From Vibrio alfacsensis (GTDB lineage Bacteria; Pseudomonadota; Gammaproteobacteria; Enterobacterales; Vibrionaceae): DNA of 64,000 bases. Shown here piece after piece: positions 52,243 through 62,798 of this stretch (positions are counted from its first letter, which is position 1; every line of letters begins with the position of its first letter). The stretch is taken from the NCBI RefSeq assembly GCF_003544875.1, contig NZ_CP032093.1, forward strand, positions 372,001 through 436,000, read 5' to 3'. Under the pieces are notes generated by a model. It was not told the DNA's origin, made no database searches, and worked only from the letters and a program-made list of their open reading frames with translations. The translations under genes were made by a program, and so were the position numbers.

Positions 52243-52731
52243 ATGCAACAAACACGTAAAACTGAATTATGGGTTGGCAGCTTTGTATTAGCAGGAATTT
52301 GCGCGATTCTTGTGATGATTTTTCAGGTTGCTGACGTAAAAAGCATGGGCTCTGGCAATACTTATACCCTTAAAGCAGAGTTCGATAATATTGGTAGTTT
52401 GAAAGTTCGCTCTCCGGTGAAAGTTGGTGGTGTCGTGATTGGGCGTGTAAGTAACATTACACTTAATCCTCAGAGCCTATTACCCGTGGTGAGCTTATCG
52501 ATTAACAGCCAGTACAATCAATTTCCAGAAACTTCTAGCGTGCAAATTTTGACATCTGGATTGATTGGTGAACAGTACATTGGCTTGGTACCAGGCTTTG
52601 TTTTTGATGATGAAGAAATGCTAGTCGATGGCGATACGATTGAAGACACCAAATCTGCATTGGTGTTGGAAGATCTTATCGGCCAGGTTTTATATAGCAT
52701 TGGTGGTTCAGGCGATTCAGGTAAGGAATAA
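52243..52731 (+). CDS. mlaD: phospholipid-binding MCE protein MlaD
   Basis: 162 aa, one N-terminal membrane helix (LWVGSFVLAGICAILVMIFQ) and one MCE domain (YTLKAEFDNIGSLKVRSPVK; VGGVVIGRVSNITLN). It forms the hexameric ring on MlaFEB. Two bases after mlaE. Confidence 0.96.
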   Translation: MQQTRKTELWVGSFVLAGICAILVMIFQVADVKSMGSGNTYTLKAEFDNIGSLKVRSPVKVGGVVIGRVSNITLNPQSLLPVVSLSINSQYNQFPETSSVQILTSGLIGEQYIGLVPGFVFDDEEMLVDGDTIEDTKSALVLEDLIGQVLYSIGGSGDSGKE

Positions 52732-52734
52732 CCC

Positions 52735-53373
52735 ATGTTTTCAAGATTATTACTTTCTTTTGTAGCGGTATTTACTGCATTCGGTGCAATGGCCACTGAA
52801 GTAGATAAGACTCAACCCTATCAAATGATGAAGCAGGTTGCGGAAGTGACATTTGATCGTTTGAAAGCGGAACAACCACAGATTAAACAAGATCCAAATT
52901 TGCTGAAAACCATCGTTGAAGAAGAGTTGATGCCTTACGTTAACGATCGCTATGCAGCATTAAAACTGTTAGGTCCAAATTTAAAAGGGGCAAAGCGTGA
53001 AGATGTCGGTGAATTCATTACCGCATTTCGTGCTTACTTGGTAACGTCATACGCGCAAGTGTTAACACAATATTCGGATCAGAAAATAGAATTTGGTCCT
53101 AAGCCCTACTTAGATGCGTCTAAACGCATTACCAGCATCAAGGTTGATATCGTCGACGCACCGCGTCCTAACATCAAACTTGAGTTTAAACTGCGTAAAG
53201 ATAAGAAAACGGGTGAGTGGTTAGCGTTTGATATGGTGGCTGAGGGTATTAGTTTACTGTCAAGCAAACAGTCAGAGTGGAATACGAAGATTCGCCAAGA
53301 CGGCATTCTTGCCGTAGCGAAAGACCTTGAGAAATTGGCGGCTCAGCCAATTCGTTTCGAGGCGAGCAAGTAA
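52735..53373 (+). CDS. mlaC: periplasmic phospholipid carrier MlaC
   Basis: 212 aa with signal peptide (RLLLSFVAVFTAFGAMA); Ttg2D/MlaC fold with DRYAALKLLGPNLKGAKRED and EWLAFDMVAEGISLLSSKQS. Ferries lipid between outer-membrane MlaA and MlaFEDB. Its last base is the first of mlaB. Confidence 0.96.
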   Translation: MFSRLLLSFVAVFTAFGAMATEVDKTQPYQMMKQVAEVTFDRLKAEQPQIKQDPNLLKTIVEEELMPYVNDRYAALKLLGPNLKGAKREDVGEFITAFRAYLVTSYAQVLTQYSDQKIEFGPKPYLDASKRITSIKVDIVDAPRPNIKLEFKLRKDKKTGEWLAFDMVAEGISLLSSKQSEWNTKIRQDGILAVAKDLEKLAAQPIRFEASK

Positions 53374-53693
53374 TGGCATCATCTCATAGCCAGTGGCATT
53401 TACAGACAGACATTCTTAAGCTTACAGGAGCGTTGGATCGGGATTCCGTACCAGCCTTATGGGCCGTGGCACAACAGTGGATGCCTTCTCAAGCAGAGTT
53501 AGAATGCTCGCTAGAGGGGATTGAGCGTGTTGACTCTGCCGGAATGGTGATGTTAATCCACTTAATAGAGCATGCAAAAAAACGAAACTGTCATATAATG
53601 CTCAGTTTCGTGCCGGCGCAATTGCGCACTTTGTTTCAGCTAAGCAACGTTGAATCTTTAGTGGCCAAACATATACAGAATTATCAGGGGTAA
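53373..53693 (+). CDS. mlaB: STAS-domain subunit MlaB
   Basis: 106 aa STAS protein (LECSLEGIERVDSAGMVMLI with the conserved Ser-Ala-Gly). It stabilises MlaF in the inner-membrane complex. In operon with mlaC, three bases before ibaG. Confidence 0.93.
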   Translation: MASSHSQWHLQTDILKLTGALDRDSVPALWAVAQQWMPSQAELECSLEGIERVDSAGMVMLIHLIEHAKKRNCHIMLSFVPAQLRTLFQLSNVESLVAKHIQNYQG

Positions 53694-53696
53694 ATT

Positions 53697-53951
53697 GTGG
53701 ATAGCGCAAAAGTACAACAGTTACTAGAAGAAGCACTAAACCTTCAAGAAGTGCATGTTAAAGGTGAAGGTAGCCACTATGAAGTGGTTGCTGTTGATGC
53801 TTGTTTCGATGGAATGAGCCGCGTTAAGAAGCAGCAGTTAATTTACGGTCCTCTGATGGATTACATCCAGCGTAATGACATTCACGCGCTATCGATCAAA
53901 GCGTTCACTCCTGAAGAGTGGGCACGTGACAAAAAGCTAATGTCGCTTTAA
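53697..53951 (+). CDS. ibaG: BolA-family protein IbaG (YrbA)
   Basis: 84 aa BolA-like protein ([37 protein letters not shown]) that in other gammaproteobacteria binds iron-sulfur clusters with monothiol glutaredoxin. In V. cholerae ibaG affects the envelope, and the mlaB-ibaG-murA order is conserved. GTG start. Confidence 0.93.
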   Translation: MDSAKVQQLLEEALNLQEVHVKGEGSHYEVVAVDACFDGMSRVKKQQLIYGPLMDYIQRNDIHALSIKAFTPEEWARDKKLMSL

Positions 53952-55226
<1,275 letters not shown>

Positions 55227-55257
55227 ACTGCGTTGCAGGTGACTTGGATATCAAGAG

Positions 55258-55286
55258 AGCCGAAACTCAAGTTTCGGCTTTTTTAT
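55258..55286 (+). terminator. terminator after murA
   Basis: AGCCGAAACT / AGTTTCGGCT with a 2-base loop and a T run; ends the mla-ibaG-murA operon. Confidence 0.88.
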
Positions 55287-55368
55287 ATCGCGTTTTCTTT
55301 CATAACTTTGATTATGAAAAGACAATAATAGCTGTACCTGGCGCAAAGCCGGTTCCTGGAGAACAACA

Positions 55369-56094
55369 ATGATTGCACTGTTACGTGTATTTGCTGTCGC
55401 AATTTTCGCAATTGTGATGTTTATTGGTGGTTGTGGTTACTGCCTATTTAGCCCTCGAAACCCTAAACACGTTTTCACCTTTGGTCGACTTTTCGGCAAG
55501 ATGTCTCGTGTGTTTGGTATTAAATTAGAATTACGCATTCCAGAAGACGCTTATGCCCGTGGTCAGCATGTTTATATTGCTAACCATCAAAATAATTATG
55601 ACTTGTTTACGGTCTCTTCTGCGGTCACGCCAAAAGTGGTGACTGTGGGTAAAAAAAGCTTGGCGTGGATGCCATTGTTTGGTCAGCTTTACTGGCTAAC
55701 AGGTAATATTTTGATTGACCGTGCAAACCGCTCTAAAGCGAAAGGTACGATTGACCAAGTCGTTGATAGCATTAAAAAGAGCGACGTTTCTATCTGGATG
55801 TTCCCTGAGGGGACACGTTCACGTGGTCGTGGCTTACTGCCATTCAAAACTGGGGCTTTCCATGCAGCAATTGGTGCAGGGGTACCTATCATTCCTATCG
55901 TGTGCAGTACAACGGATAAAGTGAAATTGAACCGTTGGAATAACGGTCATGTGATTGTTGAAATGCTACCATCAATCAGTACTGAAAATTATGGTAAAGA
56001 CAGTGTACGCGATCTGGCGAATCTCTGCCGAGAGCAAATGAAAGAGAAATTGGAAGCGCTGGATGAAGAAGTGAAACAGCGCAATGCCGCTTAA
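55369..56094 (+). CDS. plsC: 1-acyl-glycerol-3-phosphate acyltransferase PlsC
   Basis: 241 aa membrane-bound enzyme making phosphatidic acid. N-terminal helix (IALLRVFAVAIFAIVMFIGG), the HX4D motif NHQNNYD (His73, Asp78) and FPEGTRS (145-151). Single gene bounded by terminators on both sides. Confidence 0.95.
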   Translation: MIALLRVFAVAIFAIVMFIGGCGYCLFSPRNPKHVFTFGRLFGKMSRVFGIKLELRIPEDAYARGQHVYIANHQNNYDLFTVSSAVTPKVVTVGKKSLAWMPLFGQLYWLTGNILIDRANRSKAKGTIDQVVDSIKKSDVSIWMFPEGTRSRGRGLLPFKTGAFHAAIGAGVPIIPIVCSTTDKVKLNRWNNGHVIVEMLPSISTENYGKDSVRDLANLCREQMKEKLEALDEEVKQRNAA

Positions 56095-56126
56095 GTTTTA
56101 CTGCGAAGTCGCAGCAAAATGACCAT

Positions 56127-56160
56127 AAAAAAACGGGTAGCCTGAGCTACCCGTTTTTGT
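56127..56160. terminator. bidirectional terminator, plsC / ridA
   Basis: AAAAACGGGTAGC / GCTACCCGTTTTT with CTGA loop between convergent genes. Confidence 0.88.
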
Positions 56161-56189
56161 GTTTGCAAACATTTTATGCTGATAAACAG

Positions 56190-56241
56190 TTTTGACTTAC
56201 AAGCAATTTTGGCTTATAAACAATTTTTGGCTTACAAACAA
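56190..56241. repeat. three tandem 17-18-base repeats
   Basis: Three degenerate copies of TTTTGGCTTATAAACAA in a row (56190-56206, 56207-56223, 56224-56241), just after the plsC/ridA terminator and before the ridA stop. No function evident. Confidence 0.75.
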
Positions 56242-56247
56242 TAGCAA

Positions 56248-56637
56248 TTATTTGCGAACTGCAATTGCTTCAATTTCGATACCTACATCTTTAGGTAGAC
56301 GTGCTACTTCTACACAAGAACGCGCAGGGTAGTTTGCTACTTCATGCTCATCGAAGAACTTTCCGTACACTTCATTCACCGTACCGAAGTCGTTTAGATC
56401 TTTAACGAATACCGTCATTTTTACGATATCAGTGACTTTAAGGCCTGAAGCTTCAACGACTGCTTTTACGTTCTCTAGTGATTGACGAGCTTGCTCTGCG
56501 ATGTCGTCCGACACTTCACCTGTTACTGGGTTTACTGGGATTTGGCCTGAGGTTAGAACCATATTACCTAGATCTACGCCTTGAACGTAAGGACCGATTG
56601 CTGCCGGTGCAGATTCAGTGTGAAGTACTTTCGTCAT
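56248..56637 (-). CDS. ridA: reactive intermediate/imine deaminase RidA
   Basis: 129 aa Rid-family protein that hydrolyses 2-aminoacrylate and similar imines. Signatures: VLTSGQIPVNPVTGEVSDDI and the conserved Arg in YPARSCVEVARLPKDVGIEI. Downstream of pyrI as in E. coli (YjgF place). Confidence 0.95.
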   Translation of the reverse strand: MTKVLHTESAPAAIGPYVQGVDLGNMVLTSGQIPVNPVTGEVSDDIAEQARQSLENVKAVVEASGLKVTDIVKMTVFVKDLNDFGTVNEVYGKFFDEHEVANYPARSCVEVARLPKDVGIEIEAIAVRK

Positions 56638-56710
56638 TTGAATGCTTCCATCAGTTTGTGGGGATATAAAGAGTGATCAGTGTGCCTTTAAACACGTGAT
56701 ACGTAAAGAG

Positions 56711-56738
56711 CAAAATACCCCGCGAAGGCAGGGTATTA
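56711..56738 (-). terminator. terminator after pyrI
   Basis: On the minus strand AATACCC / GGGGTATT around a 9-base loop with a short T run; separates pyrBI from ridA. Confidence 0.65.
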
Positions 56739-56772
56739 GTCAGTTTAGCGTAAACAAAAAGTGAAATTGCGT

Positions 56773-57234
56773 TTAACGTTCAGTCACAATTTCACGAGCG
56801 AATACTTTCTCGCAGTACTTACATCTTAAGCGGATTTCTTCTTTCTTTTTGATAACCGTAAAGCTGCTTGCTACAGGTTCATTATGAGTAATGCAGTTGC
56901 TGTTTGGACACTCAAAGACATTACTGATGGTCTCTGGTAGTTCAAGGGCCAACTTCTTAACCACTTCATAGTTTTCGATTTGGTTTACGGTCGCATTTGG
57001 TGCGTATAAAGCGAGTTTGCTTGCTTGTTCTTCACTGATGAAGACGTTCTCAATTTTCAACAGATCTTTATGGCCGAGTGCTGATGATGGTAGGTTGAGA
57101 CCGATAGTCACACGTTGGGAAGAATTGTGCATATTAAATAGCTTTAGCACTTTAATACCGATCAGTGCAGGGATATGGTCGATGACCGTACCATTTTTGA
57201 TTGCTTCTACCTGCAATTGAGTTTCTTTAGTCAT
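56773..57234 (-). CDS. pyrI: aspartate carbamoyltransferase regulatory chain
   Basis: 153 aa; binds CTP/ATP and controls PyrB. The zinc site is complete: Cys109, Cys114, Cys138, Cys141 (CPNSNC and CKYC), at the same positions as in E. coli. 17 bases after pyrB. Confidence 0.97.
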   Translation of the reverse strand: MTKETQLQVEAIKNGTVIDHIPALIGIKVLKLFNMHNSSQRVTIGLNLPSSALGHKDLLKIENVFISEEQASKLALYAPNATVNQIENYEVVKKLALELPETISNVFECPNSNCITHNEPVASSFTVIKKKEEIRLRCKYCEKVFAREIVTER

Positions 57235-57251
57235 GTGTTTTTCTCCCTCGA

Positions 57252-58181
57252 TTACAGTGTTTCGTTTAGAACCAATGCCAACAGCGCTTGGCGTGCATAA
57301 ACGCCATTTTCAGCTTGTTGGAAGAAGTAAGCATGCGGTGTAGCATCAACATCAGTGGTAATTTCATCGACGCGTGGTAATGGGTGCAGCACTTTTAGAT
57401 TCTCACGTGCGCCCGCTAGCATTGATGCGGTTAAGATATACGCGGATTTGATGTGTGCATATTCTGACTCATCAAAGCGCTCTTTCTGAACGCGAGTCAT
57501 GTATAGAATATCTAGCTCTGGGATCACGCTTTCCATATCGGTATGCAGACTGTATTGAATTCCTGCTTCATCAAGCTCTTCACAGATGTAATCTGGCATA
57601 GCGAGAGCATCAGGAGCGACAAAGAAAAACCGAATGTTGTTAAATTTCGCTAGCGCTTGCGTCAAAGAGTGCACAGTACGGCCATATTTAAGATCACCGA
57701 CAAATGCGATGTTAAGGTTATCTAGACGGCCTTGCGTTTCGGCAATGGTGTATAGGTCAAGTAGTGTTTGCGTTGGGTGTTGGTTTGCCCCATCACCGGC
57801 GTTAATAACAGGTACACCTTTTGAAAATTCTGATGCTAAGCGAGCCGCCCCCTCTTGAGGATGACGCATTACGAATGCATCTACGTAAGAAGAGATCACT
57901 TGAACCGAGTCTGATAGCGTTTCCCCTTTATTAGCAAGAGAGGTGTTACCACCATTGTCAAAGCCAATCACATCACCGCCAATACGTTGAATGGCAGTTT
58001 CAAAAGAGAGACGGGTACGTGTAGACGGCTCAAAGAAGCAGCTAGCAACAACCTTATTTTTAATTAGCTCTGGACGAGGTTCTTTTTTTAACTGACCTGC
58101 AGTTTCAACAATCAGTTCCAGTTCTTCACGTGAAAGCTCTGGAATAGAGATGATGTGCTTTTGGTAAAGCGAGTTCGCCAT
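57252..58181 (-). CDS. pyrB: aspartate carbamoyltransferase catalytic chain
   Basis: 309 aa. Carbamoyl phosphate site STRTR (53-57) and [17 protein letters not shown]-type [11 protein letters not shown] loop. First pyrimidine-specific step. ATG 58181 gives [12 protein letters not shown], the family start. The frame is open upstream to 58256, through the attenuator, but that part has no resemblance to PyrB. Confidence 0.97.
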   Translation of the reverse strand: MANSLYQKHIISIPELSREELELIVETAGQLKKEPRPELIKNKVVASCFFEPSTRTRLSFETAIQRIGGDVIGFDNGGNTSLANKGETLSDSVQVISSYVDAFVMRHPQEGAARLASEFSKGVPVINAGDGANQHPTQTLLDLYTIAETQGRLDNLNIAFVGDLKYGRTVHSLTQALAKFNNIRFFFVAPDALAMPDYICEELDEAGIQYSLHTDMESVIPELDILYMTRVQKERFDESEYAHIKSAYILTASMLAGARENLKVLHPLPRVDEITTDVDATPHAYFFQQAENGVYARQALLALVLNETL

Positions 58182-58244
58182 GATCTTCTTCCCTATAACA
58201 GTGGTGACTATCCCCAAAATTAACCGCCGCGGAATTTTGGACAT

Positions 58245-58269
58245 AAAACCTCCCAAATGGGGAGGTTTT
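58245..58269 (-). terminator. pyrBI attenuator hairpin
   Basis: AAAACCTCCC / GGGAGGTTTT with a short loop; on the minus strand it starts at the very end of the leader-peptide gene and ends in TTTTAT. Coupled with pyrL it should give UTP-dependent attenuation. Confidence 0.85.
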
Positions 58270-58363
58270 AAAATTCAATAGAATTAACGAAAATAACAGC
58301 ACGTAAGCGTAGTCGCTTAGTTAGAGCAAATCGCATTTTTACGTCCGCAATCGGCTTGTTCAT
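58268..58363 (-). CDS. pyrL: pyrBI leader peptide PyrL
   Basis: 31 codons, too short for most gene finders: [20 protein letters not shown], then [10 protein letters not shown]. Ribosome site GAGGA 7 bases upstream. Its stop codon lies within the attenuator stem, so a ribosome following polymerase closely disrupts the hairpin, as in E. coli pyrL. A U-rich stretch (ATTTTCGTTAATTC) late in the leader is the likely UTP-sensitive pause site. Confidence 0.85.
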   Translation of the reverse strand: MNKPIADVKMRFALTKRLRLRAVIFVNSIEF

Positions 58364-58391
58364 TTCGTAATCCTCAGACAAATTGCCGAGC

Positions 58392-58419
58392 ATTATACGC
58401 TTAACTTTAGTGAGCGCAA
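58392..58419 (-). promoter_or_regulatory. pyrL-pyrBI promoter
   Basis: Minus strand TTGCGC (58419-58414), 16 bases, perfect TATAAT (58397-58392), 28 bases before the leader start. Confidence 0.7.
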
Positions 58420-58453
58420 GCGATTACATCATGCTTTTTATTACCAATATTGG

Positions 58454-59458
58454 TTAACTTCCCAATGTCGCGACCATCACGGCTTTGATGGTATGCATGC
58501 GGTTCTCTGCTTCATCAAATACGATAGAGTATTCTGACTCAAACACCTCTTCGGTGACTTCAAGACCTTTCATTCCGTATTTCTCAGCGACCTCTTTGCC
58601 AAGAGTCGTCTCATCATTATGGAAAGCAGGGAGACAGTGCATAAACTTCACGTGAGGATTGCCTGTTTGTTTAATCACATCCATGTTGATTTGATAAGGT
58701 GTCATCAGCGCTACTCGTTGATCCCACGCTTCTGCAGATTCACCCATAGAGACCCAAACATCGGTGTATAAGAAATCACAACCTTTTACACCTTCTTCGA
58801 CGTTCTCGGTAAGCGTGATCTTTGCACCACTCTGTTGTGCAATCTCTTGGCAAGTCGCCACTAACGCTTCTTCTGGCCAGAACGCTTTTGGTGCAACGAG
58901 GCGGATGTTCATTCCCATTTTTGCCGCACCAACCATAAGTGAATTTCCCATGTTATTGCGTGCATCACCAAGGTAAGCAAAGGTTATTTCGTGCAGCTGC
59001 TTTCCTCGTCCATGCTCTTGCATCGTTAGGAAGTCGGCTAGGATTTGGGTTGGGTGGAATTCATCCGTCAATCCATTCCATACGGGAACGCCTGCGTGGG
59101 CACCAAGTTCTTCCACGATGGATTGACCAAAACCACGGTACTCAATGCCATCATACATACGGCCCAGCACTCGTGCGGTGTCTTTCATTGATTCTTTGTG
59201 ACCAATTTGTGACCCCGATGGTCCGATATAAGACACTTGGGCACCTTGATCGAACGCTGCTACTTCAAACGCACATCGGGTACGAGTCGAAGATTTTTCA
59301 AAGATTAATGCGATGTTTTTACCTTGAAGTTTCTTCTGCTCTGTTCCTGCATATTTTGCTTTTTTTAGCTCTGCAGACAGTTCGAGCAAAAACTGGATTT
59401 CTTTTGTTGAGAAGTCCAATAGCTTCAAAAAGTTGCGATTACGGAGATTGAAAGCCAT
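58454..59458 (-). CDS. argF: ornithine carbamoyltransferase
   Basis: 334 aa. SSTRTR (56-61) for carbamoyl phosphate, [15 protein letters not shown], and HCLPAFHN near the C-terminus for ornithine. Works in arginine synthesis; the neighbouring arcA makes citrulline, the substrate of the reverse (catabolic) reaction, so either direction is possible, but the ArgR box points to an anabolic role. Confidence 0.95.
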   Translation of the reverse strand: MAFNLRNRNFLKLLDFSTKEIQFLLELSAELKKAKYAGTEQKKLQGKNIALIFEKSSTRTRCAFEVAAFDQGAQVSYIGPSGSQIGHKESMKDTARVLGRMYDGIEYRGFGQSIVEELGAHAGVPVWNGLTDEFHPTQILADFLTMQEHGRGKQLHEITFAYLGDARNNMGNSLMVGAAKMGMNIRLVAPKAFWPEEALVATCQEIAQQSGAKITLTENVEEGVKGCDFLYTDVWVSMGESAEAWDQRVALMTPYQINMDVIKQTGNPHVKFMHCLPAFHNDETTLGKEVAEKYGMKGLEVTEEVFESEYSIVFDEAENRMHTIKAVMVATLGS

Positions 59459-59492
59459 AGCTCGTCCTTAAGTACGTTAGTGGTGATAAGAC

Positions 59493-59520
59493 AAAAGCAT
59501 TTAAACATATAAATGCTTTT
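59493..59520 (-). promoter_or_regulatory. hairpin in the argF leader
   Basis: AAAAGCATTTA / TAAATGCTTTT with a 6-base loop between the ARG box and the argF start. On the minus strand it ends in TTTT, like a small attenuator. Confidence 0.45.
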
Positions 59521-59522
59521 AT

Positions 59523-59540
59523 TGTGAATAATTATTTTTA
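59523..59540. promoter_or_regulatory. ARG box (ArgR operator) for argF
   Basis: TGTGAATAATTATTTTTA matches the ArgR consensus TNTGAATWWWWATTCANW at 16 of 18 positions. It lies 65 bases upstream of argF. Confidence 0.65.
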
Positions 59541-59549
59541 TGTAATAAC

Positions 59550-59578
59550 AAAAGGTTGATGCATACACATCAACCTTA
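59550..59578 (-). terminator. terminator after arcA
   Basis: AAGGTTGATG / CATCAACCTT with a 6-base loop and TTTTGTT on the minus strand; argF therefore has its own promoter. Confidence 0.8.
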
Positions 59579-59612
59579 GTCTTTATTCACGGAATAGAGT
59601 GAGTGTTTGTTC

Positions 59613-60833
59613 TCAAATATCGTCGCGTTCGATAGGACAGCTCATGCAACGTGCACCGCCACGACCACGGCCAAGCTCATTGCCCGGAATGGTTAATACC
59701 TCAATGCCTGCTTTGTCGTATTTCTCGTTGGTGTAAACATTGCGCTCGTAACCAATAACGACACCTGGTTTTACAGTGAGTACGTTGTTGGCATCGTTCC
59801 ATTGCTCACGTTCAGCCTCATAACTGTCACCACCCGTTGTGATGATTTTTAATTGGTCTAAACCGAGTGCGGATTCAATCGCGTGCAGATAGTTGTGTGA
59901 GGCTTCAACATGCATTTCACCATTTGTTTTTGGTGTTAAGCGCCATGTGTCGAGATCTTTACGCATGATTTCAGGATACACAGAGAATGTATCCACATCC
60001 ATGTGTGTCATCACCGTATCCAAGTGCATGCATGAGCGATGTTTTGGTAAATCGATCGCAATCACTTCTTTCGCTTGGCCTGATTTGAAGAGGTTTGCCG
60101 CTAGGTTTTCGACACCTTGTGGGGTTGTACGTTCGGAGATACCAATCAGAACAGCCCCGTTGCCAATCACTAATACATCCCCCCCTTCGATGTTGGCATT
60201 GTCATAGTGGAGATCTTCATCGCCAAAGTATTTGATAAAGTCTTGCCCTGCAAAGGTAGGGTGCCAGTGATATATCGCTCTAAGATGATTGGTCTCACGT
60301 TGACGAGCGGGCATCATCATTGGATTGAGAGAGACGCCACCATATATCCAACAAGATGTATCACGAGTAAATAGGTGATTTGGCAGAGGCTCAATAACAA
60401 AATCAAGAGGCTGCTTCATCTTCGGTAGCATAGAAGACGATTGGATAGGGAGTTCTGAATAAGCTAAACCGCCAAGCAAGATTGTCGCTAGGTGTTCGTT
60501 GTCCATCTCAATGAAATATTGGCGTAAATCTCGAGCGAAAGTTGGGCCGTAGCGGAAGTCGGAGATTTGAGTGCCGAGTAACCACTGTTTAGCTTCTGGC
60601 ACGTCGAGAGTTTCCACAAGTAAATCATGCAACAGTAATACTTCGACGCCTTGACCACGCAATGTACGAGCAAATGCGTCGTGCTCTTCGCCTGCAGCTT
60701 CAACCGCAAGTACATCATCAAACAGCAAGTCATGACAGTTTGATGGGGTTAGGTGGGTTAGGGCACGCTCTGGGCGATGTAATAGTACTCGTCTTAGTTG
60801 ACCGACTTCTGAACCAACGTACAGCTTACTCAT
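59613..60833 (-). CDS. arcA: arginine deiminase
   Basis: 406 aa; converts arginine to citrulline and ammonia. Active-site parts are all present: [29 protein letters not shown] (His/Asp), [16 protein letters not shown], and the nucleophile Cys396 in [15 protein letters not shown]. No arcB-type second carbamoyltransferase, arcC or arcD lies in this window, so the pathway is not complete here. Confidence 0.95.
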   Translation of the reverse strand: MSKLYVGSEVGQLRRVLLHRPERALTHLTPSNCHDLLFDDVLAVEAAGEEHDAFARTLRGQGVEVLLLHDLLVETLDVPEAKQWLLGTQISDFRYGPTFARDLRQYFIEMDNEHLATILLGGLAYSELPIQSSSMLPKMKQPLDFVIEPLPNHLFTRDTSCWIYGGVSLNPMMMPARQRETNHLRAIYHWHPTFAGQDFIKYFGDEDLHYDNANIEGGDVLVIGNGAVLIGISERTTPQGVENLAANLFKSGQAKEVIAIDLPKHRSCMHLDTVMTHMDVDTFSVYPEIMRKDLDTWRLTPKTNGEMHVEASHNYLHAIESALGLDQLKIITTGGDSYEAEREQWNDANNVLTVKPGVVIGYERNVYTNEKYDKAGIEVLTIPGNELGRGRGGARCMSCPIERDDI

Positions 60834-61415
60834 TTTGTATCCTTACAAATTTTCCAGCGGTTAGTTATGACAAGCTTGAAGCAAAGATGCAAGTTGTAGT
60901 GCTTTGCTAATATCCTGCGTATTGTTGTTTTTATGTTCGATTGATCTACATTGTTTGTTGCTGTGTTTGCTTTTCGATATTTTATTTTTTACGAGATAAT
61001 TGGGGAAAAGTGCGTTTTTATTCTTTTCTCTTTCGATTATTCGAAATACACGGTTTGTGCATAAAAGATGACTAAATATTCCCAAATATGCACATGCGGC
61101 TGTTTCTTTATTCGGATCACTTCTCATGTTCCTGTTTGACTGTATTCACTCCATAATCATAAACACGCAAAGCGCATGGAATTTAGGGTGTCTTGGGTTT
61201 ATTAGGATCTTCTGAATATTAAATATTTACGGTTTTGTTAATTTTTGTTTTTGTAATTGGATTTCTAATTTAGGAAAGAAATAATCACTGAGAATCGGTT
61301 CTGATTGCGGTTTGTTTGTGGCTTTTCGTTGCGATCCATGCCATATTTCACCGCATCAGCGTACTCAAGTTTTGGGTATAATGTTTCTATCAAGTCACTA
61401 ATCTGGAGCTAATAC
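60834..61415. other. long AT-rich intergenic region, arcA / rraB (582 bases)
   Basis: Divergent control region. An inverted repeat TGTGCATA...TATGCACA spans 61056-61094. An 88-codon minus frame (60861-61127) is AT-rich low-complexity sequence with no ribosome site; I do not call it a gene. No tRNA or known small RNA seen. Confidence 0.5.
61377..61382 (+). promoter_or_regulatory. rraB -10 element
   Basis: Perfect TATAAT 33 bases before the rraB start; the -35 at 17 bases (CATCAG) is poor. Confidence 0.4.
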
Positions 61416-61832
61416 ATGTCTCACGAAGATGAATATCTATCAGTAGAAGAATTAATTGAGATTCAAAAGGAAGAGACTCGCGATATCATTGCAGCACTGC
61501 TAGAAGACGGCAGTGACCCAGATTCTCTATACGAGATCGAACATCACCTGTTTGCAGAAGATTTTGACACGTTGGAAAAAGCGGTAGTTGAAGCATTCAA
61601 AATGGGTTTTGATGTGCTTGAAGCAGAAGAAACAGAAGATGAAGACGGCAATAAACTGCTTTGCTGTGATGCAACGATGGAGTCTGCGCTAGATGCAGAG
61701 GCAATTGACGCACAGGTTGAGAAGTTGGTTCATCTTGCAGAAAAATACGACATCATTTATGACGGTTGGGGTACTTACTACGAAGGCGAAGATGCGCTTT
61801 ACCCAGACGAAGATGATGAAGACGAAGAGTAA
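61416..61832 (+). CDS. rraB: regulator of ribonuclease E activity B
   Basis: 138 aa, highly acidic protein (ends in PDEDDEDEE) that inhibits RNase E. Family signatures: [20 protein letters not shown] and [18 protein letters not shown] has GGAG 8 bases upstream. Monocistronic, ended by a strong terminator. Confidence 0.94.
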   Translation: MSHEDEYLSVEELIEIQKEETRDIIAALLEDGSDPDSLYEIEHHLFAEDFDTLEKAVVEAFKMGFDVLEAEETEDEDGNKLLCCDATMESALDAEAIDAQVEKLVHLAEKYDIIYDGWGTYYEGEDALYPDEDDEDEE

Positions 61833-61856
61833 TCGACTCATTAATACAACAAGAAT

Positions 61857-61881
61857 GCCAGCATCTAGTGCTGGCTTTTTT
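61857..61881 (+). terminator. terminator after rraB
   Basis: GCCAGCA / TGCTGGC with a 5-base loop and TTTTTT tail. Confidence 0.9.
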
Positions 61882-61981
61882 GTGCCTGTCATTTACTAAA
61901 GTGACATAAGTATAGTGATTCGTGCATATTGAAGTCACTTGAGTATATAATGCGTAAAAATTGATCTAGCTCAGGGTGTAT

Positions 61982-62782
61982 ATGCAACTCTCACTCGCCG
62001 GTTTATGGCAAGTCTCTCCACTGACGAACCTTTCTATCCCACAGGATGACATTACTTTCCCTGCTCCTTTGAGTCAGGTTTTACCCGCTGAACTGACAGA
62101 AGAAGCAATTCGTCAGCAAGAGTGGCACCTGATGCACGACATCGAAGTAGATGAATCCATGATGGCATTCCCAGCGGTAGAAATGGTGTTGGGTGGCGTG
62201 GATTACCATGCAGAAGTGCGTTTGAACGGAGTCGCATTGTTCGATTGTGACGGTTCACAAAGCGTGTATAAAAAAGACATTCGCCCATTTATGCAGATGG
62301 GACGTAACCGTTTTGAGATCCTGTTCCTTGAGGAAGAAGAAGATCTTCTGCTGGATGAGGATAAGCCAGAGTTATGTTCACTTGCGGAACACAAATACCA
62401 AAAGTCTGATGATCGCTTAGGGGTATGGCAAGAGCCGTATTTGCAGTTCATTCGCAATGTGCGTTTAGACCGTGTGGCAACCGAGCAGATTTGGCACCAC
62501 GGTGGCGGTTGTGAGTTTAAAGTGGACTTGTACTACCAAACTTTTGCGCCGGGTCTTGTATCGGCATCGGTTAAGTTTAATGGCATGACTTACCATATTC
62601 CTATTGATGTCCGAGCGGATCATGCGAGTGCTTTATTCCAGATCGAAGCGCCAAAATATGCCGATTTGAATGATCCCGCTCCAAAAGATCTCTACGAACT
62701 CGTGGTGGAGTTGGATGGGCAATGCCAAGCATTTACAGTGGCACTTAGCCAAGAACTCTGTGTTACCCACCTTGTACTTTAA
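61982..62782 (+). CDS. stand-alone glycoside-hydrolase-2-type sugar-binding fold protein
   Basis: 266 aa, no signal peptide or membrane segment. The N-terminal ~170 residues resemble the jellyroll domain of family 2 beta-mannosidases/galactosidases (LAGLWQVSPL; QEWHLMHDIEVDE; VDYHAEVRLNGVALFDCDGS; WQEPYLQFIRNVRLDRV) but no catalytic TIM barrel follows. Its function is unknown; a sugar-binding or truncated-hydrolase origin is inference. ATG 61982 follows AGGG; GTG 61976 is in frame. Convergent with the GNAT gene. Confidence 0.65.
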   Translation: MQLSLAGLWQVSPLTNLSIPQDDITFPAPLSQVLPAELTEEAIRQQEWHLMHDIEVDESMMAFPAVEMVLGGVDYHAEVRLNGVALFDCDGSQSVYKKDIRPFMQMGRNRFEILFLEEEEDLLLDEDKPELCSLAEHKYQKSDDRLGVWQEPYLQFIRNVRLDRVATEQIWHHGGGCEFKVDLYYQTFAPGLVSASVKFNGMTYHIPIDVRADHASALFQIEAPKYADLNDPAPKDLYELVVELDGQCQAFTVALSQELCVTHLVL

Positions 62783-62798
62783 GTTTGGGGATAAAACG

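Noticed and set aside
58182-58256. 25-codon N-terminal extension of pyrB
   Set aside because: It runs through the attenuator hairpin and has no counterpart in PyrB proteins.
60861-61127. 88-codon minus-strand frame upstream of arcA
   Set aside because: AT-rich Lys/Asn-rich product, no ribosome site, lies in the control region.
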